A stretch of DNA of 64,000 nucleotides. Source: Longimicrobium sp. (GTDB lineage Bacteria > Gemmatimonadota > Gemmatimonadetes > Longimicrobiales > Longimicrobiaceae). The stretch is from contig DASUYB010000105.1 in assembly GCA_036377595.1 (NCBI GenBank), positions 124,001 to 188,000 on the forward strand, written 5' to 3'. The position numbers and the translations under genes are program-made. Positions 16,685 through 25,419 of the stretch are shown here, in pieces; within the stretch, counting starts at the first letter, position 1, and every line of letters begins with the position of its first letter. The notes beneath the pieces were generated by a model that saw nothing but the letters and a program-made list of their open reading frames with translations, made no database searches and was not told the origin of the DNA.

Positions 16685-17791
16685 TCAATGTACTCCGGTC
16701 GAATCCGTAGCAGTCTTGAAGATTACCACCGGCTTCACGTTTGTCGTCTCAGGTTCGGCAACCAGCTGCGCCGGTAGCTCGAACCACGGCCCGGTCCACC
16801 AACGCGGGAACGTCTGCTGCCGCTGGTAGAAAAACGCGACGCCCTGACGGCGGAAGTACGTCCCCCTGGACGGCAGCAGCAGAGGAAGCCCGTTCGAGGG
16901 ATCGTATCTCGGGAATTCGGCTTGCCCGCCGGCCGCCTCGTCGGGGGCCGGCGTGTGGAAGCGCCAGTAGACGCGCTCCACGGTTGTGTCCGCACGCAAC
17001 ACCATGACGCCGCTCAGATACGGCTTCGAGCGATACTGAGATCGCGAGCAGAAGGCCAGCGCGAAACCGCCGTCCGACGTGCTCATCGAGAGTGCACTCA
17101 GGCGTCCGAAATCCGCGCTCACGAAATGCGTCGCGAGCTCGGCTTCGAGCGGCGGATAAGCCCAGGCGGCCCACGTCTGGGTCAGATCGGCGTTGACGCC
17201 CGGCAGGATGCGCGCGTACCCGTTTGTCGCGATCTCGCGCGACAGCTGCGCCCGGTAGGTCCCCCCCATGCCCCTGCTGCCGCGGCCCACGCGGGGCGCG
17301 ATGGAGAACTGAATCAGTCGGTGGTCGCCGTCGCGGCGAATCTCCTGGGTGTTCCACCCGGAAGTCGTACCGTCCAAACGGGTCGATACGGCCGTATCGA
17401 AGCGCAGGAACTCGGGGTTGGCCACGTACCCCGAGGAGGTCGACAACTCGGCGGCCCAGACGGAAAGAGAGTCCGCGCCATCCGCGTATTTCGACCGAAG
17501 CCTCTCCCACACTCCCCTCGCCCGCGGGTCGTCCCGCGAGGCACAGTCGCCCCGGCTGGCCTGCGCGAGAATTCCCGGAAGCTCGCGCGCGACGCGAGTC
17601 GTGTCCGACGGCCGCCCCCGCGTCTGACCCGAGGCGAGATCCGGGTAGAACCACCCCAGGCTACCGGCTAGGATCGTTGCCGAGACGCGAACCAGCGCAC
17701 GTCGTGCCACCGCGCGCGATGCACCGAGGAGTCTCCGGTCCTGTTCCCGGCGCCGGGGCTCAGTTCCCGCTGGCGTACGGCTGATCTTCAT
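16685..17791 (-). CDS. Exported protein of unknown function
   Basis: 368 residues from the ATG at 17791; the frame runs to 17899 but the extra residues have no export signal. The start is followed by a basic region and a hydrophobic stretch (residues 30-52, VRVSATILAGSLGWFYPDLA) ending near SGQT, consistent with a signal peptide or membrane anchor. The body is rich in tryptophan, tyrosine and arginine (WAAWAYPPLEAELATHFV; RWWTGPWFELP). No known domain is recognised. It is divergent from the DsbA-like gene across 266 bases containing an inverted repeat. Confidence 0.6.
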   Translation of the reverse strand: MKISRTPAGTEPRRREQDRRLLGASRAVARRALVRVSATILAGSLGWFYPDLASGQTRGRPSDTTRVARELPGILAQASRGDCASRDDPRARGVWERLRSKYADGADSLSVWAAELSTSSGYVANPEFLRFDTAVSTRLDGTTSGWNTQEIRRDGDHRLIQFSIAPRVGRGSRGMGGTYRAQLSREIATNGYARILPGVNADLTQTWAAWAYPPLEAELATHFVSADFGRLSALSMSTSDGGFALAFCSRSQYRSKPYLSGVMVLRADTTVERVYWRFHTPAPDEAAGGQAEFPRYDPSNGLPLLLPSRGTYFRRQGVAFFYQRQQTFPRWWTGPWFELPAQLVAEPETTNVKPVVIFKTATDSTGVH

Positions 17792-17867
17792 TCGCAGAAT
17801 GTCTGGCCGGGGGTGCTGGCCTGCGGTTGGCGAGGGGCACGCGACGTTCCAACCTCCTGTGTGTTCC

Positions 17868-17935
17868 ACAAGATAACCTGACAGACACCTCATGTTCAAT
17901 CCACGGGGCGTGGACGCGGGTGCACATTATCTTGT
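17868..17935. promoter_or_regulatory. Spaced inverted repeat in a divergent control region
   Basis: ACAAGATAA at 17868-17876 faces TTATCTTGT at 17927-17935, perfect over 9 bases with 50 bases between, and a small palindrome CCACG-GGG-CGTGG at 17901-17913 in the middle. It sits between the divergent genes starting at 17791 and 18058. Confidence 0.4.
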
Positions 17936-18057
17936 CGTGTAACCCTCCCTCAGGAGCGCTCGTCGGTTGACGGATGGTCCTGGAGCGGGTAACCTCAAGT
18001 CGTCCCATCAACTCTCTTCCCGCCGTCAAAGCGCCGCATTCCCGCGTTCTTCCCGCA

Positions 18058-18711
18058 ATGAAGTCAGAAGCCCTTCTGAACGTGGTGCTGGTCGTCCTCG
18101 CCGTTTGCGCTCTGACGGTTACCGGCCTCGTGGTCCGGCGAGAGCTCATTTCGGCCCCGGACGACCAAGGCGCTCCCGAGCCGACGAGGGTCGCGGACTG
18201 GCAGGCGTTTGCCGCGGCCGGACATCGTCTCGGCGCTCAGCGTGCGCGTGTCACCATCGTCGAATTCTCCGACTACCAGTGCCCCTTCTGCAAGCAGCTC
18301 TACGGTCGGCTGGAGGAGTTCCGGAAGTCCCGGCCTAACGTGGTCGTGATTCACCGCCAGTACCCGCTCGATGGGCATCCGCAGGCCCGTCCAGCCGCCA
18401 TGGCTTCGGAATGCGCGGCCGAACAAGGTCGGTTCGAGCAGATCCAGAGCACCCTATACGCGCGACAGGATTCGCTCGGGTCCGTCCCGTGGGAGAGCAT
18501 CGCCGCCGCGGCGGGCGTACCCGACCTGACCCGTTTCGATCGGTGCATGCAGAGCGGAAAATACTCGGCCGCGATCCAAGGCGACGTGGACGCGGGTCAT
18601 CAGCTGGGAATCCGGGCCACACCCACCCTGCTGATCAACGACATGAAAGTCGAAGGCGCGCTAACGGACGAGGCCCTTGCACACTACGTCGACGCGGCGG
18701 CACGCAAGTGA
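18058..18711 (+). CDS. DsbA-like thiol-disulfide oxidoreductase
   Basis: 217 residues from the ATG at 18058. An N-terminal membrane anchor (LLNVVLVVLAVCALTVTGLV) is followed by a thioredoxin fold with the active site SDYQCPFCKQLY (C75, C78) and, late in the protein, the cis-proline loop RATPTLLIND. This is the DsbA/thioredoxin_4 family (compare DsbG/BdbD), acting in the periplasm to form or reshuffle disulfides. The next gene encodes a tiny exported protein with six cysteines, a likely client. Confidence 0.85.
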   Translation: MKSEALLNVVLVVLAVCALTVTGLVVRRELISAPDDQGAPEPTRVADWQAFAAAGHRLGAQRARVTIVEFSDYQCPFCKQLYGRLEEFRKSRPNVVVIHRQYPLDGHPQARPAAMASECAAEQGRFEQIQSTLYARQDSLGSVPWESIAAAAGVPDLTRFDRCMQSGKYSAAIQGDVDAGHQLGIRATPTLLINDMKVEGALTDEALAHYVDAAARK

Positions 18712-18718
18712 GATCGAC

Positions 18719-18738
18719 GGCCCGCACCTCGGCGGGCC
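18719..18738. terminator. Hairpin between the DsbA-like gene and the mini-protein gene
   Basis: GGCCCGC and GCGGGCC around the loop ACCTCG, 7 bases after the DsbA-like stop. It may end or attenuate transcription before 18794. Confidence 0.5.
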
Positions 18739-18793
18739 CTTCGCAGCCCTCCAGGCTGCGGCCTTTCCCAGTCTCCCGCACCGGACGGTGGAG

Positions 18794-19012
18794 ATGAAAA
18801 AGAAGCTGATCGCGTGTTTCATCGCGGCAGGCATCACGATGGGCGGCTCGTTCTACCTGGCATCTCCCGCCCACGCGACCTCGATGTTCGGTTGCCCCGA
18901 CGGGTGGTGGAAGGCGTGCGGGAGTGCGCCGGCGGGGTGCTACATCTCGGCCAGCTGTGTCGTGGGCAACGGCGGCACGCCGTTCGTCACCTGCACGGTG
19001 GTCTGCAGCTAG
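18794..19012 (+). CDS. Exported six-cysteine mini-protein
   Basis: 72 residues. The ATG at 18794 follows GGTGGAGATG. A classical signal peptide (MKKKLIACFIAAGITMGG, cleavage after SPAHA near residue 28) leaves about 44 residues with six cysteines, in GCPD, KACGS, GCYI, ASCVV, TCTV and VCS. It could be a disulfide-locked secreted peptide such as a bacteriocin, toxin or surface ligand. It lies between a disulfide oxidoreductase and an Oar-like receptor and is followed by a strong terminator. No family is recognised. Confidence 0.65.
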   Translation: MKKKLIACFIAAGITMGGSFYLASPAHATSMFGCPDGWWKACGSAPAGCYISASCVVGNGGTPFVTCTVVCS

Positions 19013-19043
19013 GCCCGCGCCGAACCGTGCGGCGCCCGACGGG

Positions 19044-19078
19044 AGGCTCCCGGCCGGATTTCACACGGCCGGGAGCCT
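19044..19078. terminator. Strong terminator after the mini-protein
   Basis: A 13-bp perfect stem (AGGCTCCCGGCCG at 19044-19056 and its complement at 19066-19078) with a 9-base loop, followed by TTCC. Confidence 0.75.
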
Positions 19079-19214
19079 TCCCGCGTCCTGGCGCGCGTCG
19101 GGATGTACATTGACGAAATTCCGTGGTGCCGCACCCATGACGAGATACCCGTTGTCGACGAATCCCGGCCGATCTCCATTGCGGACCGAACGCCGCTGCC
19201 GATGCGTGAGCGAC

Positions 19215-22200
19215 ATGCCTCCCCGTCGTGCTCACGGCGCTGGATTCCTGATGCTCCTCCTGATCCTCTTGGGGGCGGCCGCACCTGCTCGTGGCTGGGC
19301 CCAGGTCCGAACGGACCGGATCGAAGGCATCGTGATCGGCACCGGAGCGCAGCCGATCGCCGGCGCGACGGTTCTAGTCGTCCGCGCTCCGGACCGGCAG
19401 TCGTTCACCGGGACGACGGACGCGAGCGGAGGTTTCTCAATTACGATTCCGCAGGGCACGGGCGACTATCTCCTGCATGTCTCGGCTCCGGAATGGAACA
19501 GCTACCGGCAGCGCGTTTCGGCGACGGGTGACGGTCCACTGCCCAGGCTGGAGATCCAGCTCACGCCGGTCGTGGTGAACCTGGCACCGGTGGTCGCTTC
19601 GACCCAGCGCCTGAAGCCGCAGCGGAGCCAAGGGATCATCTCCGAGACGGGTGCGGCCGAGCATCCCGCTGCCGGCGTGGTTGGGGCCGTGAACTCGGCG
19701 CACGCTGGTAACCTGGCGAGCGTAGCCGCCACCGTCCCCGGGGTAACGCCGACTGCAGACGGGTTCGCCGTACTCGGGCTCGCCGGACAGAACCAGACAC
19801 GGCTGAACGGATTGGACTTCTCCGGGGCCGAGATTCCGCGAGACGTACGCACGCGTACACGGGTCGCAACCACCACGTACGATCCCGCACGGGGCGGCTT
19901 CGGCGGGGCAGAGGTCTCGGTCGACCTCGCTCCCGGTGGCGGGTACACGTTCCGGCGCGCCCACGTGGGCGGCGACATTCCCGGCCTCGGCGGGAACTCC
20001 GTCTTCGCCGCCCCCCGGACCGGTGGTGGGCTGCGGCTGAGCACGGGAACGGAAGGCGAGCTTCCCGGCCGGTTCAACTACAATGCGGGCATTCAGATAA
20101 CACGCGAGTCGAGCGGCGCGTACTCCATCGCGGAACTTCGGAGGCAGCTCGTCGGATCTGGCCAGGCGTCGCAGGCATCGGTCAACGAGCTGGGAAGCAC
20201 GCTCTCCGCACTCGGGGTACCGTCGCTCTCCGGCGCGGGCGCGGCGCTCTCGCCGGTCCGCGCTACCTTCCTCGGGCGGATCGACCACGATCCCCGGAGC
20301 GACCGCACCTGGGGAGTGGTCGCGTACCTTGACCACTCTACTGCGAATGCTCCCGGCCTGAGCGTGGCAGCGCCTGGCCAGGGCGGCCGCCGCGAAGCAT
20401 GGAACGGAACTCTCCAGGGCACGTACTCGTTCTATTTTGGGCGCGAGTACCTCAACGAAACCCAGAGCGCCATCTCGTTCCGGCGCTCCGCCGTGACTCC
20501 GGTCTTCGCAATTCCGCGCGGCATCGTGGCGCTCGCAAACGACTCCGTGCAGGACGGGGCGGGCGCATTCGCGTTTGGCGGCAACTCGCTCCAGGAAGGC
20601 CGAAACCGCTCGTGGACCTGGGAGACGACGAACACGACCCAATGGTACACGGCTGGCAGCCGCCACAAGCCCAAGCTCTACACGCAGCTCCGGGTGGATG
20701 AGGATTCGCGCTCCGCGGGCGGTGACCTCCTGGGCACGTTCACCTATCCCTCGCTCGCGGCGCTCGCCGAGGACCGGCCGTCTTCGTTCACACGCGTGCT
20801 GAGTGACGCGACCGCGTCCGGCGGGGAGGTGAGCGGCGTGGTTTCCGTAGGGGACCTCTGGAGAGTGAATCCCTCCCTTCAACTGCTCTACGGGGCGCGT
20901 CTGGAGGAGAGCTGGTTCACCGCGCGACCCGCATTCAACCCGCAGATCTCCTCACTCTTCGGCGCAAGGACCGATCGCGCGCCCGGCGGTGTGCACGTGA
21001 GCCCCCGGATCGGGTTCACGTGGGCGTACACGCCCGGTTCTCCGCCTGCACCCGACCAGCGCAGCGTCCTCGGAACACGGGTCCGCGCGCCGGTGGGCGT
21101 GCTCCGCGGCGGATTCGGCGAATTCCGCCTTCTCCTGCCCGCCGACCTCCTGGCCGGTACGCGAGTGTTCACTGGCCTGCCGGGGGGCGCGGAGCGCGTG
21201 CGGTGCGTCGGACCCGCGGTGCCGACGCCCGACTGGGCCGCGTTCCTGGCGGGGGCGCCCCTTCCGTCAACGTGTGGAGACGGAAGCCGCTACGTCGATA
21301 CCGCGCCCAGCGTAGAACTTTTCTCCTCCAACTACTCGGCCGCGCGGAGCTGGCGCGGAAACCTGGCCTGGACCTCACGGCTCCTCCGGAGGGTGGACTT
21401 CACCGTCGAGGGCGTCTACTCGCTGAACCTCGACCAGTCCGGAACGCGGGACCTGAACTTCCGGGGGGAACCGCGGTTCACCCTGCCGGCGGAATCGGGC
21501 CGGCCGTTCTTCTCGGATCCCGCGGACGTAGATCCCGCCACGGGAGCGTCGTCAGCGGCGAGCAGCCGGATCTCGACTCTCTTCGGTCCCGTCTCGGAGC
21601 ACCGGTCGGATCTCCGCTCGACGAGCCGCCAGGTGACGCTCACGCTGACCCCCGATCTCAACTTCAGCGACTACTTCTTCAGCGTCTCCTACACCCTCGC
21701 CGATTCACGAGCCCAGGCCCGCGGGTTCGACGCACCGACCGCCGGGAACCCTTCCGAGCGGGAATGGGCACCCGGCGACTGGGACGTGCGGCACCAGGTG
21801 ATCGTGCAGGCCGGAGTGGACGTCCCGGACTGGTTCTCCTTCACCCTCTTCGGGCGCATCTCCTCGGGCCTGCCGTACACGCCCGTGGTAGCCGGTGACG
21901 TCAACGGAGACGGGTACGCCAACGACCGGGCCTTCGTCTTCGATGCCGGTCGGCACGCTTCACTGGCCACCCTGCTCCAGGGCGCACCGGCTGGAGCAGC
22001 GGCCTGCCTGCGGAAGCAGATCGGCCGGATTGCTGAGCGGAACAGCTGCCGCGGACCTTGGAGCGCCATGCTGAACGCTCGGCTGCAGGTTGCTCCGCCG
22101 CTGCCGCACACCGCCCGCAGGGCGACGGTCGCGCTGGAAATCGCGAATCCCTTGGGCGCGCTCGACCAACTCGTCCACGGCGGCGACGATCTCCACGGCT

Positions 22201-22799
22201 GGGGAACGCAGCGCAGCGCGGATCCGGTGCTCTACACCGTGCGCGGGTTCGACCCGTCCACGCGGGAATTCGATTACGCGGTGAACCGGGGATTCGGGCG
22301 TTCGAAGGCAAACTTGGGCGATCCGTTCCGCATCTCATTCGACGTGAGCATCGACCTCAGTCGTCCGCTCCCGGAGCAGCAGATGGAGAGGTCGCTCAAG
22401 AGCGCGCACGGGCGGCTGCCGGCCGATTCTCTCCTGCGGCGGTATGCCCGCAGCGTTCCGGATATCTACGACCAGATCCTGATCGAGAGCGACTCACTCC
22501 TGCTCACGCCCGCGCAGTCCGCAGCTCTCAAGGAGGCGCAGAAGGCCTACCGCTCAAAGCTCGACGTCGTCTGGCGGTCGCTGGTGGATTACTTGGCGGC
22601 GCTACCGGAGCACTACAACGGAGCGGGGGCCCTCCAGCGTCAGGAGGCGGCGCTGGACAGCGCGTGGGAGATCTCCAGGCTCGAAGGGGCTACGATCAAG
22701 AGCGTCCTGTCGCCTCTACAGCTACAGATGGTACCAGGACAGGTTGGTTTCCTCATCAACTCACCGGGGCCGGTCCACATTAGGACGTACATCCAGTGA
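19215..22799 (+). CDS. Oar-like TonB-dependent outer-membrane receptor
   Basis: 1194 residues from the ATG at 19215. This start places a signal peptide at the very N-terminus (FLMLLLILLGAAAPARGWA); an upstream ATG at 19137 adds 26 residues of unlikely leader. A carboxypeptidase-regulatory-like beta domain (RIEGIVIGTGAQPIAGATVL) leads to a plug-like region (GVTPTADGFAVLGLAGQNQ) and a long barrel with RTRTRVATTTYDPARGGFGG and periodic aromatic strands. This is the Oar/CarboxypepD receptor type, used for large substrates or protein export. The last 130 residues are helical (TPAQSAALKEAQKAYRSKLD), an unusual C-terminal extension beyond the barrel; the usual terminal aromatic residue is absent. 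Confidence 0.85.
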   Translation: MPPRRAHGAGFLMLLLILLGAAAPARGWAQVRTDRIEGIVIGTGAQPIAGATVLVVRAPDRQSFTGTTDASGGFSITIPQGTGDYLLHVSAPEWNSYRQRVSATGDGPLPRLEIQLTPVVVNLAPVVASTQRLKPQRSQGIISETGAAEHPAAGVVGAVNSAHAGNLASVAATVPGVTPTADGFAVLGLAGQNQTRLNGLDFSGAEIPRDVRTRTRVATTTYDPARGGFGGAEVSVDLAPGGGYTFRRAHVGGDIPGLGGNSVFAAPRTGGGLRLSTGTEGELPGRFNYNAGIQITRESSGAYSIAELRRQLVGSGQASQASVNELGSTLSALGVPSLSGAGAALSPVRATFLGRIDHDPRSDRTWGVVAYLDHSTANAPGLSVAAPGQGGRREAWNGTLQGTYSFYFGREYLNETQSAISFRRSAVTPVFAIPRGIVALANDSVQDGAGAFAFGGNSLQEGRNRSWTWETTNTTQWYTAGSRHKPKLYTQLRVDEDSRSAGGDLLGTFTYPSLAALAEDRPSSFTRVLSDATASGGEVSGVVSVGDLWRVNPSLQLLYGARLEESWFTARPAFNPQISSLFGARTDRAPGGVHVSPRIGFTWAYTPGSPPAPDQRSVLGTRVRAPVGVLRGGFGEFRLLLPADLLAGTRVFTGLPGGAERVRCVGPAVPTPDWAAFLAGAPLPSTCGDGSRYVDTAPSVELFSSNYSAARSWRGNLAWTSRLLRRVDFTVEGVYSLNLDQSGTRDLNFRGEPRFTLPAESGRPFFSDPADVDPATGASSAASSRISTLFGPVSEHRSDLRSTSRQVTLTLTPDLNFSDYFFSVSYTLADSRAQARGFDAPTAGNPSEREWAPGDWDVRHQVIVQAGVDVPDWFSFTLFGRISSGLPYTPVVAGDVNGDGYANDRAFVFDAGRHASLATLLQGAPAGAAACLRKQIGRIAERNSCRGPWSAMLNARLQVAPPLPHTARRATVALEIANPLGALDQLVHGGDDLHGWGTQRSADPVLYTVRGFDPSTREFDYAVNRGFGRSKANLGDPFRISFDVSIDLSRPLPEQQMERSLKSAHGRLPADSLLRRYARSVPDIYDQILIESDSLLLTPAQSAALKEAQKAYRSKLDVVWRSLVDYLAALPEHYNGAGALQRQEAALDSAWEISRLEGATIKSVLSPLQLQMVPGQVGFLINSPGPVHIRTYIQ

Positions 22800-23038
22800 T
22801 GGCTCGGCCGGACAATCGAAGACAAGGTGCAGCGACGAGGCGAATCAGTGGACCTCAACGGGCACGAATGCCGGAGCACTTCCCGGTTCTCCCGCAGGTG
22901 TATCGGTGCTCAAGGGCTCAGCGCGGGCACATACCATTCCGTGCTGACCGCACCACCGCCGACCTCGACGGCGGCGACATCACCACAGCGCACGTGGCCG
23001 AGGCAATCCAGTATCGCTCGCTGGACGCCAGGCAGTGA
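22800..23038 (+). pseudogene. comM/yifB (Mg-chelatase-like) 3' relic
   Basis: The reading ending at 23038 contains RTTADLDGGDITTAHVAEAI followed by QYRSLD, the invariant end of ComM/YifB proteins (ARTIADL...HVAEAIQYR.LD). Upstream, RISGPQRARMPEHFPVLP and, one frame over, GSARAHTIP match the preceding part (NArM...; LSARAY). At least one frameshift and the lack of any ATPase domain show a dead fragment. It follows the receptor stop directly. From 23039 to 23283 I see nothing else. Confidence 0.7.
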
Positions 23039-23283
23039 CGCTCTGATTCTCAACCGTTCCCAGCGCGACCTCGAGCGATCCCTCCTGCAACCGCCTGTAG
23101 ACCGACTCGGAACGACCGCGGTAGAACCCCACCGCAGTTCCGCGGGGGCACGCCAAGCATGCATGCCCGAATAAGCTTGGTGAAATAAACATTTGGGATT
23201 ATGTTAGCGCGGCTTCGGGAGAGGAAATATGTCATACGTTCCGCGATGTTCCCATCACTACACTACCACCAAGGACAAATTTC

Positions 23284-23712
23284 ATGACAACAAGGATGTT
23301 CAGCACAGTCGCGCTCGACGACCAAAGCTCCACTGAGGAACTGGAGCACCATCTCTCAGGCGCGTTGGACGCACAACCTGCCGTATTCACTCTCCTATGG
23401 ACGCGTGGCTTGGGAGTTCTCATTTCCGGGCTCGTCTATCGACGAACCGGTGAAACCAAGTGGGTTCAGCTCTTGACCCACCAGGTGCTTGAAGACGACG
23501 GCGAGTTCTCTCTGACGTTCGGGCCGTTCAAGGAGGGTGAAAGTATCGAAGTAATGGTAATCGCACTAGCAGTAGATGCAGACGTACCCCGCGCAGTAGG
23601 TGCAGTGACGACGGGGGGAAGCGTAAAACAGATCATCCCCACCCCACCCACACCCAGCGAGAAGATGGAGCGTGGAGTGTCGTGGATTAAGAAGGGGGAG
23701 TTCCGGGTATGA
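23284..23712 (+). CDS. Hypothetical protein paired with an exported protein
   Basis: 142 residues, not recognised. No signal peptide. The middle is beta-like (WVQLLTHQVLEDDGEFSLTF ... IEVMVIALAVD), and the C-terminus has a proline stretch (IIPTPPTPSEK). The stop overlaps the next gene's ATG (23709), so the two are coupled. The gene is clearly AT-richer than its surroundings (for example AAGTATCGAAGTAATGGTAA), suggesting a separate origin. Confidence 0.6.
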   Translation: MTTRMFSTVALDDQSSTEELEHHLSGALDAQPAVFTLLWTRGLGVLISGLVYRRTGETKWVQLLTHQVLEDDGEFSLTFGPFKEGESIEVMVIALAVDADVPRAVGAVTTGGSVKQIIPTPPTPSEKMERGVSWIKKGEFRV

Positions 23713-24824
23713 AGATTCAGCCCATTGTCATTCTCTGCCTCGCCGCTTTGGCTGACACAAGCTTGCTCTCGGCCCAGCAGACGGCCCTCCAGATGTGTCA
23801 CCTCACCGCCGGGGTCGGCGTCGACACGACCAGAGGCTGCGGCTTGCAGGACCCGCTGCCGGATCTAGCATCGGTCAGTGCCACGGTGGGCAAAGTACTG
23901 AACTTTGACTACACCACGGATCCGTATTCTTTCGTGAGTGCGGCACTGAGCTTCAGCGACAACGCTTTGAAGCAGAAGGTCTCATTCTCACCCTTAAAAC
24001 TGACGCGGGATCCCACGCGGTGGGACGCGTTGAGCCTGTCGGCCACGAACGCGAACAGCACGTCCACCTTTAGCCTCGGTGCAGGCTACGACTGGGTCGC
24101 ACACTATTCCTCCCGGCGCCAGAGAGTCTACGAGGATATTCGCCACGAGGTGCTGCCGAATCTACCGGTTATTACGCCTCTCGACGGTGAGAGTGACGCG
24201 GCTCTTCAGAAACGAACGCAACAGATCCACGATGCTTTTCTCTCGGATTACTGGGAGCGCCGGTTTCGAAACACGTGGGCGCTATCCGGCAACGCATTCG
24301 TACAGACGTTCTCGTCCCTGTCCGCGACGAAAGTAGATCTCGACAACGACCAGAAGATCGACAACGCGTATTCCACCAAGGCATATGGTGCCTCGGTACA
24401 AGCGTTGTACCGGTGGAACATGCGCACAGCCCTCTCGGTAAGCGGGCAACTCGGCCGACGACGAGTCGATGCCGTTGAAGGATCTCGGCTTCGCCCCTTT
24501 CAGGGCGCTTCGGTAACGTTCACTCGCCTCGCGATGATCTTGGATACCGCGTACCTTAGCTCAAAGGACTACCGCTCGAAGCTGTACATTCCGTCTCTCA
24601 CCGCGGGAACGTCGCTCGAATGGCAACGGTGCAGAGGCGCCCCTCTGGAGTGTGACAACCACATTCGGGAGCAACTGGTCCTCACGCCATTTCTCGATAT
24701 ACGTCTTCCCGGTGGAGCACAATTTCGGCTCGGCCTTCCCATCCGGCGAGATCGCGTCGGCGACAAAACAGGGACCCGCGTAGAAGGTGTGGCCCAGTTC
24801 GGATGGGCGATGTCTTCACTCTGA
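23709..24824 (+). CDS. Exported beta-strand-rich protein, probably outer membrane
   Basis: 371 residues. Signal peptide MKIQPIVILCLAALADTSLLSA then alternating strands with aromatic ends (ALSLSATNANSTSTFSLGAG, AYGASVQALYRWNMRTALSV, GAQFRLGLPIRRDRVGD, AQFGWAMSSL), the pattern of a small outer-membrane barrel. It has two cysteine pairs (MCHL...GCGL; RCRG...ECDN). It overlaps the previous gene by four bases. No named family is recognised. Confidence 0.65.
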   Translation: MKIQPIVILCLAALADTSLLSAQQTALQMCHLTAGVGVDTTRGCGLQDPLPDLASVSATVGKVLNFDYTTDPYSFVSAALSFSDNALKQKVSFSPLKLTRDPTRWDALSLSATNANSTSTFSLGAGYDWVAHYSSRRQRVYEDIRHEVLPNLPVITPLDGESDAALQKRTQQIHDAFLSDYWERRFRNTWALSGNAFVQTFSSLSATKVDLDNDQKIDNAYSTKAYGASVQALYRWNMRTALSVSGQLGRRRVDAVEGSRLRPFQGASVTFTRLAMILDTAYLSSKDYRSKLYIPSLTAGTSLEWQRCRGAPLECDNHIREQLVLTPFLDIRLPGGAQFRLGLPIRRDRVGDKTGTRVEGVAQFGWAMSSL

Positions 24825-24846
24825 AACGCGGGCGGGGCAGCGGAAG

Positions 24847-24945
24847 GTGGATATCCTAGAGCTCGCTGATTTGTGCGAGGCCTGCGGAACGACACCGACG
24901 GAGTTCACCACTCGCCTGGAGAGGCGGCTGGGCCCGTCCAGTTAG
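24847..24945 (+). pseudogene. 3' end of a lost Xre-type regulator
   Basis: The short open stretch VDILELADLCEACGTTPTEF plus TTRLERRLG before a TAG reads like the last helices of Xre regulators (D..EL..LCEALG.sP.eF...LE..L). No helix-turn-helix remains upstream. The rest of 24946-25419 shows nothing I can support. Confidence 0.4.
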
Positions 24946-25419
24946 CATCCAAGCAGGGCCGTCCGAGCCGTTCGTGGAGCAGAGGGGGCGACCAACGGTC
25001 GTCCCCCTTGCTGCATTACCGCTGCTGTCTACGACACTGGCACCTTATACCGTAGACGCTCCAGCAGACCATCGACTACACTGGTCGCCGCTGCGGCACC
25101 GGTGGTGTGGAGGCGACCTGGACCGATCACGGTCGCGTCGAGACAAAGAACCGCAGAAGCCCCGCCGAGAAACTCCGCTTAAAAAGCGCCCTTGCGCACC
25201 GGAAGGACACTTGTCCACTCCCAAGTCTTCATTGGGGTACCGCGTGCCGTTTCTCAGATCACCACACCTCCGCTCCTGACGTTACCCGATGACCACCCGG
25301 AAAATCGTCCGTGGCGCTTTCCTCCTGCGTTCATTATCCTGTCGGCTAACGCAGGAAACGCCACTAAACGTTCACCCTGCGAGCCTACCGCGACCCGCCG
25401 TTGATCGTATCCGTCACTG

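Noticed and set aside
18924-19214. Longer start of the Oar-like receptor
   Set aside because: It would cross the mini-protein gene and a strong terminator and hide the signal peptide.
22800-23038. comM relic as the right boundary of the Tn7-like element
   Set aside because: No TnsB-type sites lie near 22.8 kb; the receptor gene runs to within a base of the relic, and a convincing end is present at 42648.
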